Positions 16,288-24,284 of a stretch of DNA of 64,000 nucleotides are shown here, in pieces. Both the position numbers and the translations under genes were made by a program. Source of the stretch: Stenotrophomonas oahuensis (GTDB taxonomy: Bacteria > Pseudomonadota > Gammaproteobacteria > Xanthomonadales > Xanthomonadaceae). Where the stretch lies: assembly GCF_031834595.1 (NCBI RefSeq), contig NZ_CP115541.1:2722501-2786500 (forward strand). The letters are read 5' to 3'. A model generated the notes under the pieces. That model ran no database searches and was not told the DNA's origin. It saw only the letters and a list, made by a program, of their open reading frames with translations. Each line of letters opens with the position of its first letter. Position 1 is the first letter of the stretch.

Positions 16288-16938
16288 CTACAGTGCTGAA
16301 GCGTCCTGCAACTCCACGCCGGACAAATTGGCGCGGATCAGGGCATCGTGCATCACCCGGTCGCAGACCGGGTCGAGTGCGCAATGCGGCTGGCGGAATA
16401 TGTGCGCGGAGCCCACGACGTCCTTCTTGAACACCAGCGACGCACCTCCGGCAATGCTGTAGAACCGCTCGTCCTCGCCGGTGATGAAGTTGCGGTCGAC
16501 CTTGACCTTTACTCGGGAGGCCGGCACATCCAATGCATCCACTCTGCGGATGACGTCGCAGAAGTAATACTGGGGCCCGGTGGAACCATCGGCCAGGGTG
16601 AAGTCACAGGCGGTGAATGCAAAAGCCTGCGGATCCACGGCAGCGAACACATCCTTGAGCGCCTGGGAGATGATCCAGATGCCGCCCAGCTCCTCAAAGT
16701 CACGCGGCATGCCGCCCTTCTCGGGAATGTGCACCAGATGCGGTCGTTCCGGGTACTGGTCAGGGTCACCGGTGGGGGGGGCGACGACCAGCATGCCAGG
16801 GGCAATCAACGCGTTCTCGTTGACGATCTCAAGGCCGGGAAACCTGCCGTCGCCCCAGAAACTCGAGGTCAGGATGAAGAACTCACCTTGGTGGGAATCG
16901 GTATCTACCGAAACGGGAATGGCAGTTTGCTCGTTCAT
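16288..16938 (-). CDS. Imm11/DUF1629-type immunity protein
   Basis: A 216-residue cytoplasmic protein with no signal peptide. The pattern GEFFILTSSFWG, WIISQALKDVFAAVDPQAFAF, YYFCDVIRRVDALD and HIFRQPHCALDPVCDRVMHDAL, with the paired sub-domains, fits the Imm11 (DUF1629) immunity family found beside polymorphic toxins. It is encoded immediately upstream of the AHH effector on the same strand with a 38-base gap, so it would be made before or with the toxin. A cytoplasmic location suits a nuclease toxin. The pairing is inference from position and family. Confidence 0.7.
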   Translation of the reverse strand: MNEQTAIPVSVDTDSHQGEFFILTSSFWGDGRFPGLEIVNENALIAPGMLVVAPPTGDPDQYPERPHLVHIPEKGGMPRDFEELGGIWIISQALKDVFAAVDPQAFAFTACDFTLADGSTGPQYYFCDVIRRVDALDVPASRVKVKVDRNFITGEDERFYSIAGGASLVFKKDVVGSAHIFRQPHCALDPVCDRVMHDALIRANLSGVELQDASAL

Positions 16939-17048
16939 GGGCTTCCATCATGGATGCGGGGGTAGAGCGGTACACCTGACTATGCGGATCGTAGCCGGGG
17001 CCGGGGCGGCGGACAAGTTTGGCTGGGTGCTCCGGTGCAGTGCGGGGC

Positions 17049-17477
17049 TCAGTCGCCAGCAGCGGGTTCTGCGCGCAGTGCCGCCTCCACTGCCGCATCC
17101 GACGCCGCGGCTGCCTTGTTGGCTTCGCGTTCAATCTCTTCGCTCAGTGCCTGGCTCAACGCTGTTTCGCTGGGCACCGGTCGCTTGCTGTGCAGACAGC
17201 CGCGTCCGCCGGCCACGTCGACGTAGAAGTCGAACTGCCGGCGCAGGCCATAGCCCACCTTCCACGAGATCGGGAACACCAGGCCGGGCTGGTCGACCAT
17301 CTGGGTTGGCAGGTTGGCAGTAGTGCCGTTGAGCGTGACCGGGGCCGAAGCTTCTGCATACGTGACCCGGTTGTAACCATGCATGGTGAGGCGCTGCTTC
17401 TCGATCAGGGCCGCTTTGGGGTAGGTCGCCAGGCTCGCGCCCGACATCTCCAATGGCAGGTCGGTGCCGGTGTCCAT
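17049..17477 (-). CDS. Second aspartic-protease-like lobe, coupled to upstream gene
   Basis: A 142-residue frame beginning MDTGTDLPLEMSG, an Asp-Thr-Gly motif right at the start codon, followed by beta-rich sequence and an alanine-rich tail. Its ATG overlaps the TGA of the upstream retropepsin-like gene by one base (TGATG). It has no signal peptide of its own, although the upstream partner is exported. In the same frame, upstream of the ATG, the sequence still reads plausibly as protein (SWATGNVEQRSANL). One reading is therefore that a single bilobal protease gene has been split by a frameshift; the other is a translationally coupled pair. Confidence 0.5.
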   Translation of the reverse strand: MDTGTDLPLEMSGASLATYPKAALIEKQRLTMHGYNRVTYAEASAPVTLNGTTANLPTQMVDQPGLVFPISWKVGYGLRRQFDFYVDVAGGRGCLHSKRPVPSETALSQALSEEIEREANKAAAASDAAVEAALRAEPAAGD

Positions 17478-18388
17478 CAGGTTTGCGGAACGCTGCTCAA
17501 CGTTTCCAGTTGCCCAGCTTTCAGGGCGAAGGGCCCCAGCCGCTGAAGCAGGTCCAGTCCAAGGATCACTGCGGGGATGTCATCGGTGACGGTGAAGGAC
17601 ACGTTGCGCAGCACTATCTCGCCCAGCCGGACATCCACGGGTGAGGCGAGGCCGATATTCACCGGGTGATCCGGCTTGGTGCTGTCGTAGCCGAAGCCGT
17701 CGGTTACGGTGAGGCCCATTGCCAGCGCGGCCTTGCGACTCAGGTGCGAACGCGATGCGCCGGTATCAACGATGAAGTCGGTTTCGATGTTTCGCTTCTT
17801 GCCGTCATTGCCGCCTTCAATCTTTCCCCTGATCACCGGAACCCCTGCACGATCGGACACCGGGAATCGGGTGCCGGGGGCGACCGGCGCATCAAGCACG
17901 CCGGATTCGGGGACGGTCAGGAACTCCTCGAAGTTGAGCCTGCTCAGCGTTGCAACTTCGTCGCCTGGCGGAAGCGTGGGAGCGATGTGCTGCTGGAAGA
18001 TGCCGCGCGCCAACAGCATCTCCTTCGCCCATCCTGCGATATCGCCCGCCAGTAACTGGTTGCCGGCGCGAAGGCTGCGGCAGAGATACATCACGCCCTG
18101 CGCGGGTGCTGCCTTCACGCCAGCGTCTGCGATGCAGGCGTCGGCCCACTTGTTGGACTGCTGCAGGTCACCGCGAACCCGGTAATAACCGGCACGAGCC
18201 GCAAGCCGGGCCGGTCCTTTGGATTTTCCTACGCGCTCCAGTGTGTTGCGATTGCCTTGCATCACCGCCAGGGTGATGCCGTCGCTGTCTTCGGCTACAA
18301 CATCGCGGGCAGACGCCGAGGGGGCAAGCGTTGCCGCAATCAGCGCCGTCAGCAGGCAGGAGGCAAACGGCCGTGCACGCTGCTTCAT
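17477..18388 (-). CDS. Exported retropepsin-like aspartic protease
   Basis: A 303-residue protein with a clear signal peptide (basic start, LTALIAATLAPSASA, cleavage near residue 27). It has a helical region of about 130 residues and a C-terminal retropepsin-like domain with DFIVDTGASRSHLS (catalytic DTGA) and the flap-end motif AVILGLDLLQRLG. It should act in the periplasm; the substrate is unknown. It lies upstream of the coupled second lobe and the Imm11-effector pair on the same strand, but 110 bases separate that set from the immunity gene, so membership of the toxin locus is only possible. Confidence 0.7.
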   Translation of the reverse strand: MKQRARPFASCLLTALIAATLAPSASARDVVAEDSDGITLAVMQGNRNTLERVGKSKGPARLAARAGYYRVRGDLQQSNKWADACIADAGVKAAPAQGVMYLCRSLRAGNQLLAGDIAGWAKEMLLARGIFQQHIAPTLPPGDEVATLSRLNFEEFLTVPESGVLDAPVAPGTRFPVSDRAGVPVIRGKIEGGNDGKKRNIETDFIVDTGASRSHLSRKAALAMGLTVTDGFGYDSTKPDHPVNIGLASPVDVRLGEIVLRNVSFTVTDDIPAVILGLDLLQRLGPFALKAGQLETLSSVPQT

Positions 18389-18507
18389 CTGAGGTCCTTT
18401 CAGGTCGTGGAGTCCATCACCTGCAGCGTAGCAGTTGGGGAGGCAGGGGCAGGTGAACCGGGGGGAGACCGGCTACACTCCGGCTACTTCATGCAGGGAC
18501 ATGCTCA

Positions 18508-18876
18508 ATGGTGCCGTACGGCCTCAACACGGAGCAGTTTGCTTCCATGTATCGCCAGAAGCTTGAGAGGCTTTCGCCGGTCGCGATTCAAGTGTTTCGA
18601 GAGCATTTCAAGCGACCGGTGGAGCTTGATGTGAGCACGGCGAATGTGGTCATTTTTCCCGGTGATCAGGGTGGAGCGCCATGCGCCTGGATCTACTACC
18701 GCGGCAGCCAGAACAAGGTGGACCAGGCCGACCAGCGCCTGTTCGCCGGTCGCTCGATGGAGCTTCCGTTAGGGCTCGAAGGGCTGGCCGACATTGATGA
18801 GCGCTACTTCACAGATGTTGACGTGTTCGGAGCGGTGGGCCGCGAGGTGCTGTCCGAGGCAGGAGAGTCGGCATGA
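18508..18876 (+). CDS. Hypothetical protein, 122 residues
   Basis: Not recognised. It starts at an ATG with AGGGACA upstream. The sequence is soluble and mixed alpha/beta, with a segment VELDVSTANVVIFPGDQGG and WIYYRGSQNKVDQADQRLF and an acidic C-terminus. No signal peptide or membrane segment. It is divergent from the aspartic protease gene and upstream of the second SymE-like gene; codon use is like the GC-rich host. Confidence 0.5.
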   Translation: MVPYGLNTEQFASMYRQKLERLSPVAIQVFREHFKRPVELDVSTANVVIFPGDQGGAPCAWIYYRGSQNKVDQADQRLFAGRSMELPLGLEGLADIDERYFTDVDVFGAVGREVLSEAGESA

Positions 18877-19003
18877 GTGTCCGAGCACAGGCTGATTTCG
18901 TAAGAATTCTTTGGGTCATGCTGCTAACGTCAAACGTGTGGTGAGGGACGATGCGCTCCGTGTATCTTTGCGACTTGGCTGCAGGAACTTGAGAGGGGCG
19001 AAG

Positions 19004-19378
19004 GTGAATCCGCACCACCCGCAACGCGCATCAACACCGCAAGCTGAGCATCAAGCCAGAACCCGATTCACTTGCGAGGCAAGTGTGCTGTCCTCGCGCG
19101 ACGCATCGCTTGATGCGGACGACGGCACTGTTCCTCTGATCATGCTCCGTAGCCGACGACTGACCGGACTGGGGTTTCGAGCCGGGGCAAGAATTCGTAT
19201 TGACGTCAGCGTTGGTCGAATTGTGATCAGGCTGGTGGGCGTGAAGGCACCAGTATCTGATTCAATGCCATTGAATTTCAGAAGGTACCAGCGCGAGCGA
19301 CCGCGTCGTTCGACCATGCGCTGCGAGCGTCCACCACAGAGCGTGGGCTTGTCGCGTTTACCCAAGGAGGGAACATGA
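19004..19378 (+). CDS. Second SymE-like protein
   Basis: I chose the GTG at 19004, which has GAGAGGGGCGAAG upstream; an upstream frame from 18911 is possible. About residues 53-87 read VPLIMLRSRRLTGLGFRAGA followed by RIRIDVSVGRIVIRLV, matching the AbrB-like SymE C-terminal domain (strand, GF turn, strand, VxxGxxVI). Unlike SymE of the 12-kb locus it carries an extra basic C-terminal tail of about 37 residues. Its TGA overlaps the ATG of the truncated SDR gene by four bases. Confidence 0.55.
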   Translation: MNPHHPQRASTPQAEHQARTRFTCEASVLSSRDASLDADDGTVPLIMLRSRRLTGLGFRAGARIRIDVSVGRIVIRLVGVKAPVSDSMPLNFRRYQRERPRRSTMRCERPPQSVGLSRLPKEGT

Positions 19379-19917
19379 ATCAGGCAAGTTCACCGAACGC
19401 TGTCCCAGTGCTGGGCAACCTGCTCGAACTCGACGAAGCGACGCTGGCAGAGCTCATGGCAGGCTCCGATGTAGTGGTCTTCACCGCCGGCGCAGGCGGC
19501 AAAGGTGGCCCGGAAATGACCAACGCCATTGATGGGCGCGGGCTGGAACTGGCGGTGGCCGCTGCCCGGAACGCCAACGTGCGCCGCTTCCTGCTGGTCT
19601 CGGCCTTCCCCGAGGCCGGTCGCGGCCGGCACGTGTCCGATACCTTCGAGAACTACATGGCGGTCAAGAAACAGGCCGACGTGCATCTGGCGCAAAGCGA
19701 TCTGGACTGGGTCATCCTGCGCCCCGGCACCCTGGTCGACACGCCGGGAACAGGCAAGGTACTTGCCGGTCTCGCCATCCCGTATGGCAACGTCCCGCGC
19801 GACGATGTGGCTGCCACGCTGCTGGCGCTCATTGAAAAGCCGGCGGTTACCCGGGTCATCATCGAGCTCACCGAAGGCGACATCCCGGTGGGGGAGGCGC
19901 TGGAGCAGTTTGCCTAA
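19375..19917 (+). CDS. NAD(P)-binding SDR protein lacking its N-terminal Rossmann loop
   Basis: The 180-residue protein matches the middle and end of atypical SDRs of the NmrA/YwnB kind: GSDVVVFTAGAGGKGG, then NVRRFLLVSAF, DLDWVILRPGTLVD and a C-terminal DIPVGEALEQF. The first 45-50 residues, including the GxxGxxG cofactor loop, are missing, so it begins near what should be the third strand. Even so, a strong ribosome site (AAGGAGGG) precedes the ATG, which overlaps the SymE-like stop. It is probably a 5'-truncated gene joined to the SymE-like gene by rearrangement, and is unlikely to bind cofactor normally. Confidence 0.6.
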   Translation: MNQASSPNAVPVLGNLLELDEATLAELMAGSDVVVFTAGAGGKGGPEMTNAIDGRGLELAVAAARNANVRRFLLVSAFPEAGRGRHVSDTFENYMAVKKQADVHLAQSDLDWVILRPGTLVDTPGTGKVLAGLAIPYGNVPRDDVAATLLALIEKPAVTRVIIELTEGDIPVGEALEQFA

Positions 19918-20050
19918 GGAGCAGGGCCCGTCACATCAGGGCTGGGGGTAGCGCGGCATACTCCGCCCAGACGCCCGGTCCGGGTCCAGTGAGGGTTGAC
20001 CCACACCGAGTGCTTGGCCAAGCCCCAGTTCTGTCCCTCCACGCAGCGGG

Positions 20051-20209
20051 TGCGGCGTCCGCAAGGGCGCGCAGGGCACGCTCGTAACCCAGGTGCCGGT
20101 AGGCGATGACTATCAGGAGCTCATCGTCGACTACCCGGATGGCCGCTTCAAGTGCATGCTGCGCAACAACGGACAGGTGCAGAGCCTCACCCCATTGAAG
20201 CGAAGGTGA
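20051..20209 (+). pseudogene. Short unidentified coding remnant
   Basis: One frame reads GTLVTQVPVGDDYQELIVDY, then PDGRFKCMLRNNGQ and ends at TGA 20207-20209. The composition looks like real protein, but there is no start codon or ribosome site and the frame closes upstream at 19997. It abuts the truncated end of the Fic pseudogene on the other strand. The rest of 19918-20210 holds nothing I recognise. Confidence 0.3.
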
Positions 20210-20210
20210 A

Positions 20211-20823
20211 TCAAGTGCGCAGCAGATCTTCCAGGTTTACAACGGGAATGTCAGATCCCTTGTCGAAAATGAGTACATTGTCCTCAGCCACGCGGAGGCG
20301 ACCGCAGTGGTCCTCTGACTCCAACGTACCGGTGGTGAGCACCGTGTGGAGCTCCAGAATCTCGTCCACGCTGAAAGGGCGTTTGCCGCGCTCACGGATG
20401 AGGCTCATGGCCGCGTAATTGTTGTAGATCATCCGCTCGCTCTGGTCGCGCGGCGGTCTTCCGGTACTGAGCATCTCCTTGGCCACCACGCGAGTGGTGG
20501 CGGCACCTTCCAGTTGCGATGACGTCATTGATTCTTCAATCAGCGAGCGCATCAGGAACCGCGCAGCACCTCCCGAGCCGTCCATCCCTTTGATGGCCCC
20601 GGCCGCCTCACGGTCGATAAAGTGCAGGCGCTTCTGCAGCTGATCGGTGATGCAGACCGAGAACGGGGCCTGGTCTCTATCCAGCAAGGGCAACCTGCGT
20701 CTGATCGCGGCGCGCGCGAACTTGATCTGGGCCCACCACATGCGGGAGTTCAACCCGTCGGGGGCGTCTTGTGGCGCAACTTGTCCCAGCGACAGGGGTT
20801 CGTCGCACGCGCCCTTGAGATAG
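20211..20823 (-). pseudogene. Fic-family protein, frameshifted and 3'-truncated
   Basis: The main frame (ATG at 20741) has the N-terminal Fic helices and the inhibitory motif: EESMTSSQLEGAATTRVVAKEML and DQSERMIYNNYAAM, then FSVDEILELHTVLTTGTL. Immediately upstream, in another frame, the strand reads PCRWDKLRHKTPPTG, which is how this Fic subfamily begins; it joins LNSRMWWAQIKFAR only through a one-base indel near 20753. The gene ends at IPVVNLEDLLRT, before the catalytic HPFxxGNGR. Intact Fic enzymes AMPylate target proteins; this copy cannot. Both lesions point to decay in the accessory region. Confidence 0.75.
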
Positions 20824-20829
20824 CGGGCT

Positions 20830-20916
20830 GAACTATAAAATCTATAGGGACTTTATAGCAATCTATAGTTCGCTTTACATCTGCCTGATTAAATTTATAA
20901 TCAACCGGATGGTTAA
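20830..20916. promoter_or_regulatory. AT-rich inverted repeats upstream of tetR-type gene
   Basis: Three nested elements: GAACTATA/TATAGTTC (20830-20837 and 20864-20871) enclosing repeated CTATAG units, TGATTA/TAATCA (20886-20891 and 20898-20903), and TCAACC-GGAT-GGTTAA (20901-20916, one mismatch). The last two lie 15-45 bases before the start codon of the TetR-type regulator and are likely autoregulatory operators. The first could be a promoter-operator or a scar of the decayed Fic gene. Confidence 0.45.
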
Positions 20917-20930
20917 AAACGGAGTCACCC

Positions 20931-21485
20931 ATGGCCCGCCCCAAAAGCATTGATCCGCAGCAGGTTCTGGACGCCGCCGAGCGCGTGGTCGCGCACGTGG
21001 GAGCAGCGCGCCTGACCCTGGACGCGGTGGCAGCCGAGGCCGGGGTCAGCAAGGCCTCGGTGGTCTACGACTTCGGTTCCAAGGCCGGCCTGATCCAGGC
21101 GGTGGTGGAGCGCGCGGTGGAGCGCGACAACGCGTTCAATCGCGAAGCCTCACAGGGGTTCACTCGCGATGCGGTGCTGCGCGGGCGCATTGCCGCCGCG
21201 GCTCAACCGTTCCCGGAAGCCTTCCAGCCCGTCGCGCTGGCACTATGCGCGGCGATGGCGCAGGACCCGCAGCTGCGTGCCCCCATCCAGCGCAACCAGG
21301 CCGAAATTCTGGCTGAGATCCAGTCCAGCGCGCAGCAGCCGCGGAGCGCATTGCTGGCTTACCTGGCGCTTGAAGGATTGAAGCTGCTGGAGTCGCTGGA
21401 TTACGTGCAGTGGCCAGCCGAGCAGCGCGCTCAGCTGCTGCAGGACATCAGCGCGCTGGTCGATGCGCCGCCACCCGCGAACTAG
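20931..21485 (+). CDS. TetR-family transcriptional regulator
   Basis: The 184-residue protein has an N-terminal TetR helix-turn-helix (LTLDAVAAEAGVSKASVVYDFGSKAGLIQ split over residues 25-54) and a variable helical ligand domain. GGAG precedes the ATG. Operator-like inverted repeats lie just upstream. It is followed after 24 bases by an SDR epimerase gene on the same strand, so both probably form one operon and the SDR is its likely target. Confidence 0.85.
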   Translation: MARPKSIDPQQVLDAAERVVAHVGAARLTLDAVAAEAGVSKASVVYDFGSKAGLIQAVVERAVERDNAFNREASQGFTRDAVLRGRIAAAAQPFPEAFQPVALALCAAMAQDPQLRAPIQRNQAEILAEIQSSAQQPRSALLAYLALEGLKLLESLDYVQWPAEQRAQLLQDISALVDAPPPAN

Positions 21486-21509
21486 TTTCTCCCCCCGAGG
21501 TACCCCCCG

Positions 21510-22490
21510 ATGAGTTCTTCCACGCTCTTCCTTACTGGAGGAAGCGGCTACGTGGGCCGCAATCTGATCCGCCGTCTGTGTGGCGACGGTCACACCGTAC
21601 ATGCATTGGTGCGTAGCGATGCGGCCGCCACTACGGTGCAGGCACTGGGCGCGCAGGCCGTGCGCGGTGACCTGCTGGACCCCGGCATCGCGCAGGCCAT
21701 GTCCGGCTGCGCCGCCGTGGTGCATGCCGCCGCCGATACCGACCACCGCAATGCCTCGCCCACGCAATGGCGGACGAATGTAGAGGGCACACGAAATGTG
21801 CTTACTGCAGCGCGCGCGGCCGGGGTGCCGGTGGCAATCGTGATCAGCAGCGAGTCTGCGCTGACCGATGGCACACCGCTGTGCAGTGCCAAGGAGGACC
21901 AGCCGTATCCTGCGCGTGCACCGGGTACCTATGGGGCCAGCAAAGCCGAGGCGGAGCGCGTGGCGCTGTCTTTGAGCACGCCGCAGTTCGCGGTGAAGGT
22001 GCTGCGCCCGCGCTTCATCTGGGGGCGTGACAACACCACCGCCATGCCCTACCTGCTGGAGGCTGTACGCAGCGGGCGATTCGCCTGGATCGACGGCGGC
22101 GACTACCTCACCTCCGCCACCCACGTGGATAACGTCTGCGAGGCGGTGAGCTGCGCACTGCAACGTGGCGCAGGTGGGCGCATCTATCACGTTACCGACG
22201 GTGCGCCGGTGCCGTTCCGCCGTCTGATCAGCGCGCAGCTGCAGGCATACGGCGAGGAGGTTCCACAGAAGAAGGTGCCGCGCGGCGTGTTGCGTGCGAT
22301 TGTTACCGTCGATGACATGCTTCGCGCACTGCGGCTGCCGTTGCGAGCTCCGATGACGCGGCAGGAGTTCGCCTCCTCGGCGGTGGAGGTTACGCTTGAC
22401 GACAGCCGTGCGCGCAGAGAACTGGGCTACCGTCCTGTGGTGACACTGGAGGCGGGCATTGCCCAGCTGAAGCAACAGGCGTACGGATAA
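21510..22490 (+). CDS. NAD-dependent epimerase/dehydratase-family SDR
   Basis: A 326-residue extended SDR: FLTGGSGYVGRNLI (cofactor loop, residues 7-20), VVHAAADTD, SSESALTDG, and the catalytic YGASKAEAE (Tyr/Lys). The C-terminal part lies in the 3-beta-HSD/dihydroflavonol-reductase-like group. The substrate is unknown. It is cotranscribed with the TetR-type regulator. Confidence 0.85.
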   Translation: MSSSTLFLTGGSGYVGRNLIRRLCGDGHTVHALVRSDAAATTVQALGAQAVRGDLLDPGIAQAMSGCAAVVHAAADTDHRNASPTQWRTNVEGTRNVLTAARAAGVPVAIVISSESALTDGTPLCSAKEDQPYPARAPGTYGASKAEAERVALSLSTPQFAVKVLRPRFIWGRDNTTAMPYLLEAVRSGRFAWIDGGDYLTSATHVDNVCEAVSCALQRGAGGRIYHVTDGAPVPFRRLISAQLQAYGEEVPQKKVPRGVLRAIVTVDDMLRALRLPLRAPMTRQEFASSAVEVTLDDSRARRELGYRPVVTLEAGIAQLKQQAYG

Positions 22491-22493
22491 CCT

Positions 22494-23414
22494 TCAGCGA
22501 TCCGTGCGGCTTCCCGGCACAGTGTGCCGCGGCGATTGGCCAAACAACCTGCTGTATTCACGGCTGAACTGCGAAGCGCTTTCATAACCCACTGCAAACG
22601 CGGCACTGGCGACGCTGGTGTCGCCTTGCTGCAGCAGTCGGCGCGCTTCCAGCAGGCGCAGCTGCTTGTGATACTGCAGCGGCGAAAGGGACGTGGCCTT
22701 GCGGAAGCGACGGTAGAACTGGCTGCTGCTCATGCCGGCGCGCTGTGCCAATGCGGCCACGTCCAGTGGCTGACGGAAACCGCGCTGCAACGTGCGCAGC
22801 GCGATGCCCAGACGACGCGCTTCCGGCGGCGGTTGAGCAAGCGCTGCGACAGCTGCACCGTCGGGCCCCTGCAGCAGCCGCAACGCCAGTTCTCGCTGCA
22901 AGCTGGGCAGCAGCAGGTGGCGGGCATCTTCGTTGTCGACGGCCAGCCGCAGTAGACGCAGCAGGCAGTCCAGCACTGGTGCTTGCAGCGTCACGACGCT
23001 GAAAACGGTCATCTCGTCAGGTGCGGGAGCGGTTCGCATCTGTGCCAGGACCTCGCGCAGCAGTGCCGGGTCCAATTCCACCACCATGCCCATAAACGGT
23101 GTGCTGCGGCTGCCGGCAGTTACCACGCCACGCGCGGGAACGGGAAGGCGAGTCAGCAGTGCTTCTCCGGCGCGATAGTCCAGCACGCGGTCGCCTGCCA
23201 ACACCTGTTTGGCCCCTTGCAACACCGCGCCCAACGCCGGGCGATAAAGCGCGGCCGAAGGCACGCGTGCGCCACTGGCGCGCCCCAGCCATACGCCGGG
23301 CAGCAGTTCGCGCAAGGTGTCACCGCTGCTGGCCTGAGTAGTCAGCCAGTGCTGCGCCTGCTGGCGAAGGGCGGCCAGCAGGGCGTGGGTTTCGGTGGCA
23401 GCAGGATCAGGCAT
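22494..23414 (-). CDS. AraC-family regulator
   Basis: Residues 1-180 form an AraC_N-type cupin domain (GVWLGRASGARVPSAALYRP; LDYRAGEALLTRLPVPARG). The C-terminal 100 residues hold two helix-turn-helices (PLDVAALAQRAGMSSSQFYR and SVASAAFAVGYESASQFSRE). I give the ATG at 23414; an upstream ATG at 23462 has a better ribosome site (GGAAA) and is equally possible. It is divergent from the SDR gene at 23492, the usual arrangement of this regulator class with its target dehydrogenase. Confidence 0.85.
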   Translation of the reverse strand: MPDPAATETHALLAALRQQAQHWLTTQASSGDTLRELLPGVWLGRASGARVPSAALYRPALGAVLQGAKQVLAGDRVLDYRAGEALLTRLPVPARGVVTAGSRSTPFMGMVVELDPALLREVLAQMRTAPAPDEMTVFSVVTLQAPVLDCLLRLLRLAVDNEDARHLLLPSLQRELALRLLQGPDGAAVAALAQPPPEARRLGIALRTLQRGFRQPLDVAALAQRAGMSSSQFYRRFRKATSLSPLQYHKQLRLLEARRLLQQGDTSVASAAFAVGYESASQFSREYSRLFGQSPRHTVPGSRTDR

Positions 23415-23491
23415 GAATCGAGTTCGATCAGGCAGGGCTGTGCAAGGGGATGCGCGCAGCATGTCATTTTCCATTCGCGCAGACAAAATAC

Positions 23492-24262
23492 ATGAGCAGC
23501 CACACAGCCCAGTCCTCCATCGCCCTGGTCACAGGCGGCAGCCGTGGTATCGGCCGTAGCATCGCGCTGCATCTGGCCCGACAGGGTTCCGACGTGGTCA
23601 TCACCTACCAGCAACAGCAGATGCAGGCGGCAGAAACGGTGCGCGCCCTGGAGGCCGAGGGTGTTCGCGCGGCGATGCTGCCGCTGGATCTCGCAGCCAC
23701 CGGTGCGGTGGAAGGCTTCGTGCCGGCATTTCTGGCCCAATTGCAGCGCTGGAGCGCACCCGCCTTCCATCAACTGGTGAACAACGCGGGCATGCATGCG
23801 CCGGCGGCGTTTGGCGAGATTCGTGCCGAGGACCTGGACCTGCTGTATCGCTTGCACTTCAAGGCACCGCTGTTGCTGACCCAGGCGCTGGCTCCCCGCC
23901 TGCACGACGGGGCCCGCGTGCTCAACATCTCCACCAGCCTCACCCGGCATGTGGCGGCAGGCAGCCTGGCCTATGCGGCGATGAAGTCGGCGCTGGAGAC
24001 GGCCAGCCGCTACCTGGCGCAGGAACTTGGTCCGCGCGGTATCGCAGTCAACGCGCTTGCCCCGGGTGCCACGGAGACTGACTTCTTTGGCGGTGCAGTG
24101 CGCGACGATGCCGGCGTGAACCAGTACGTGGCCCAGCATACCGCGATGGGTCGGACCGGCCGTCCTGCCGACATCGGCGCAGCGGCAGCTGCTCTGCTGG
24201 GGCCCGGCGGCCACTGGGTTACCGGGCAGCGTATTGAAGTTGCGGGGGGCATGTTGCTGTAA
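23492..24262 (+). CDS. SDR-family oxidoreductase
   Basis: A classical SDR of 256 residues with TGGSRGIGRSIA (cofactor loop), NNAGMHAPAAFG, SLTRHVAAGSLAYAAMKSAL (Tyr/Lys) and a glycine-rich end VAGGML. The ATG at 23492 (MSSHTAQSS) is preferred over 23450, which would overlap the divergent regulator. Likely regulated by the AraC-type protein next to it. Confidence 0.85.
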   Translation: MSSHTAQSSIALVTGGSRGIGRSIALHLARQGSDVVITYQQQQMQAAETVRALEAEGVRAAMLPLDLAATGAVEGFVPAFLAQLQRWSAPAFHQLVNNAGMHAPAAFGEIRAEDLDLLYRLHFKAPLLLTQALAPRLHDGARVLNISTSLTRHVAAGSLAYAAMKSALETASRYLAQELGPRGIAVNALAPGATETDFFGGAVRDDAGVNQYVAQHTAMGRTGRPADIGAAAAALLGPGGHWVTGQRIEVAGGMLL

Positions 24263-24284
24263 TGGCGGCCTAAACAAGAGCGTG

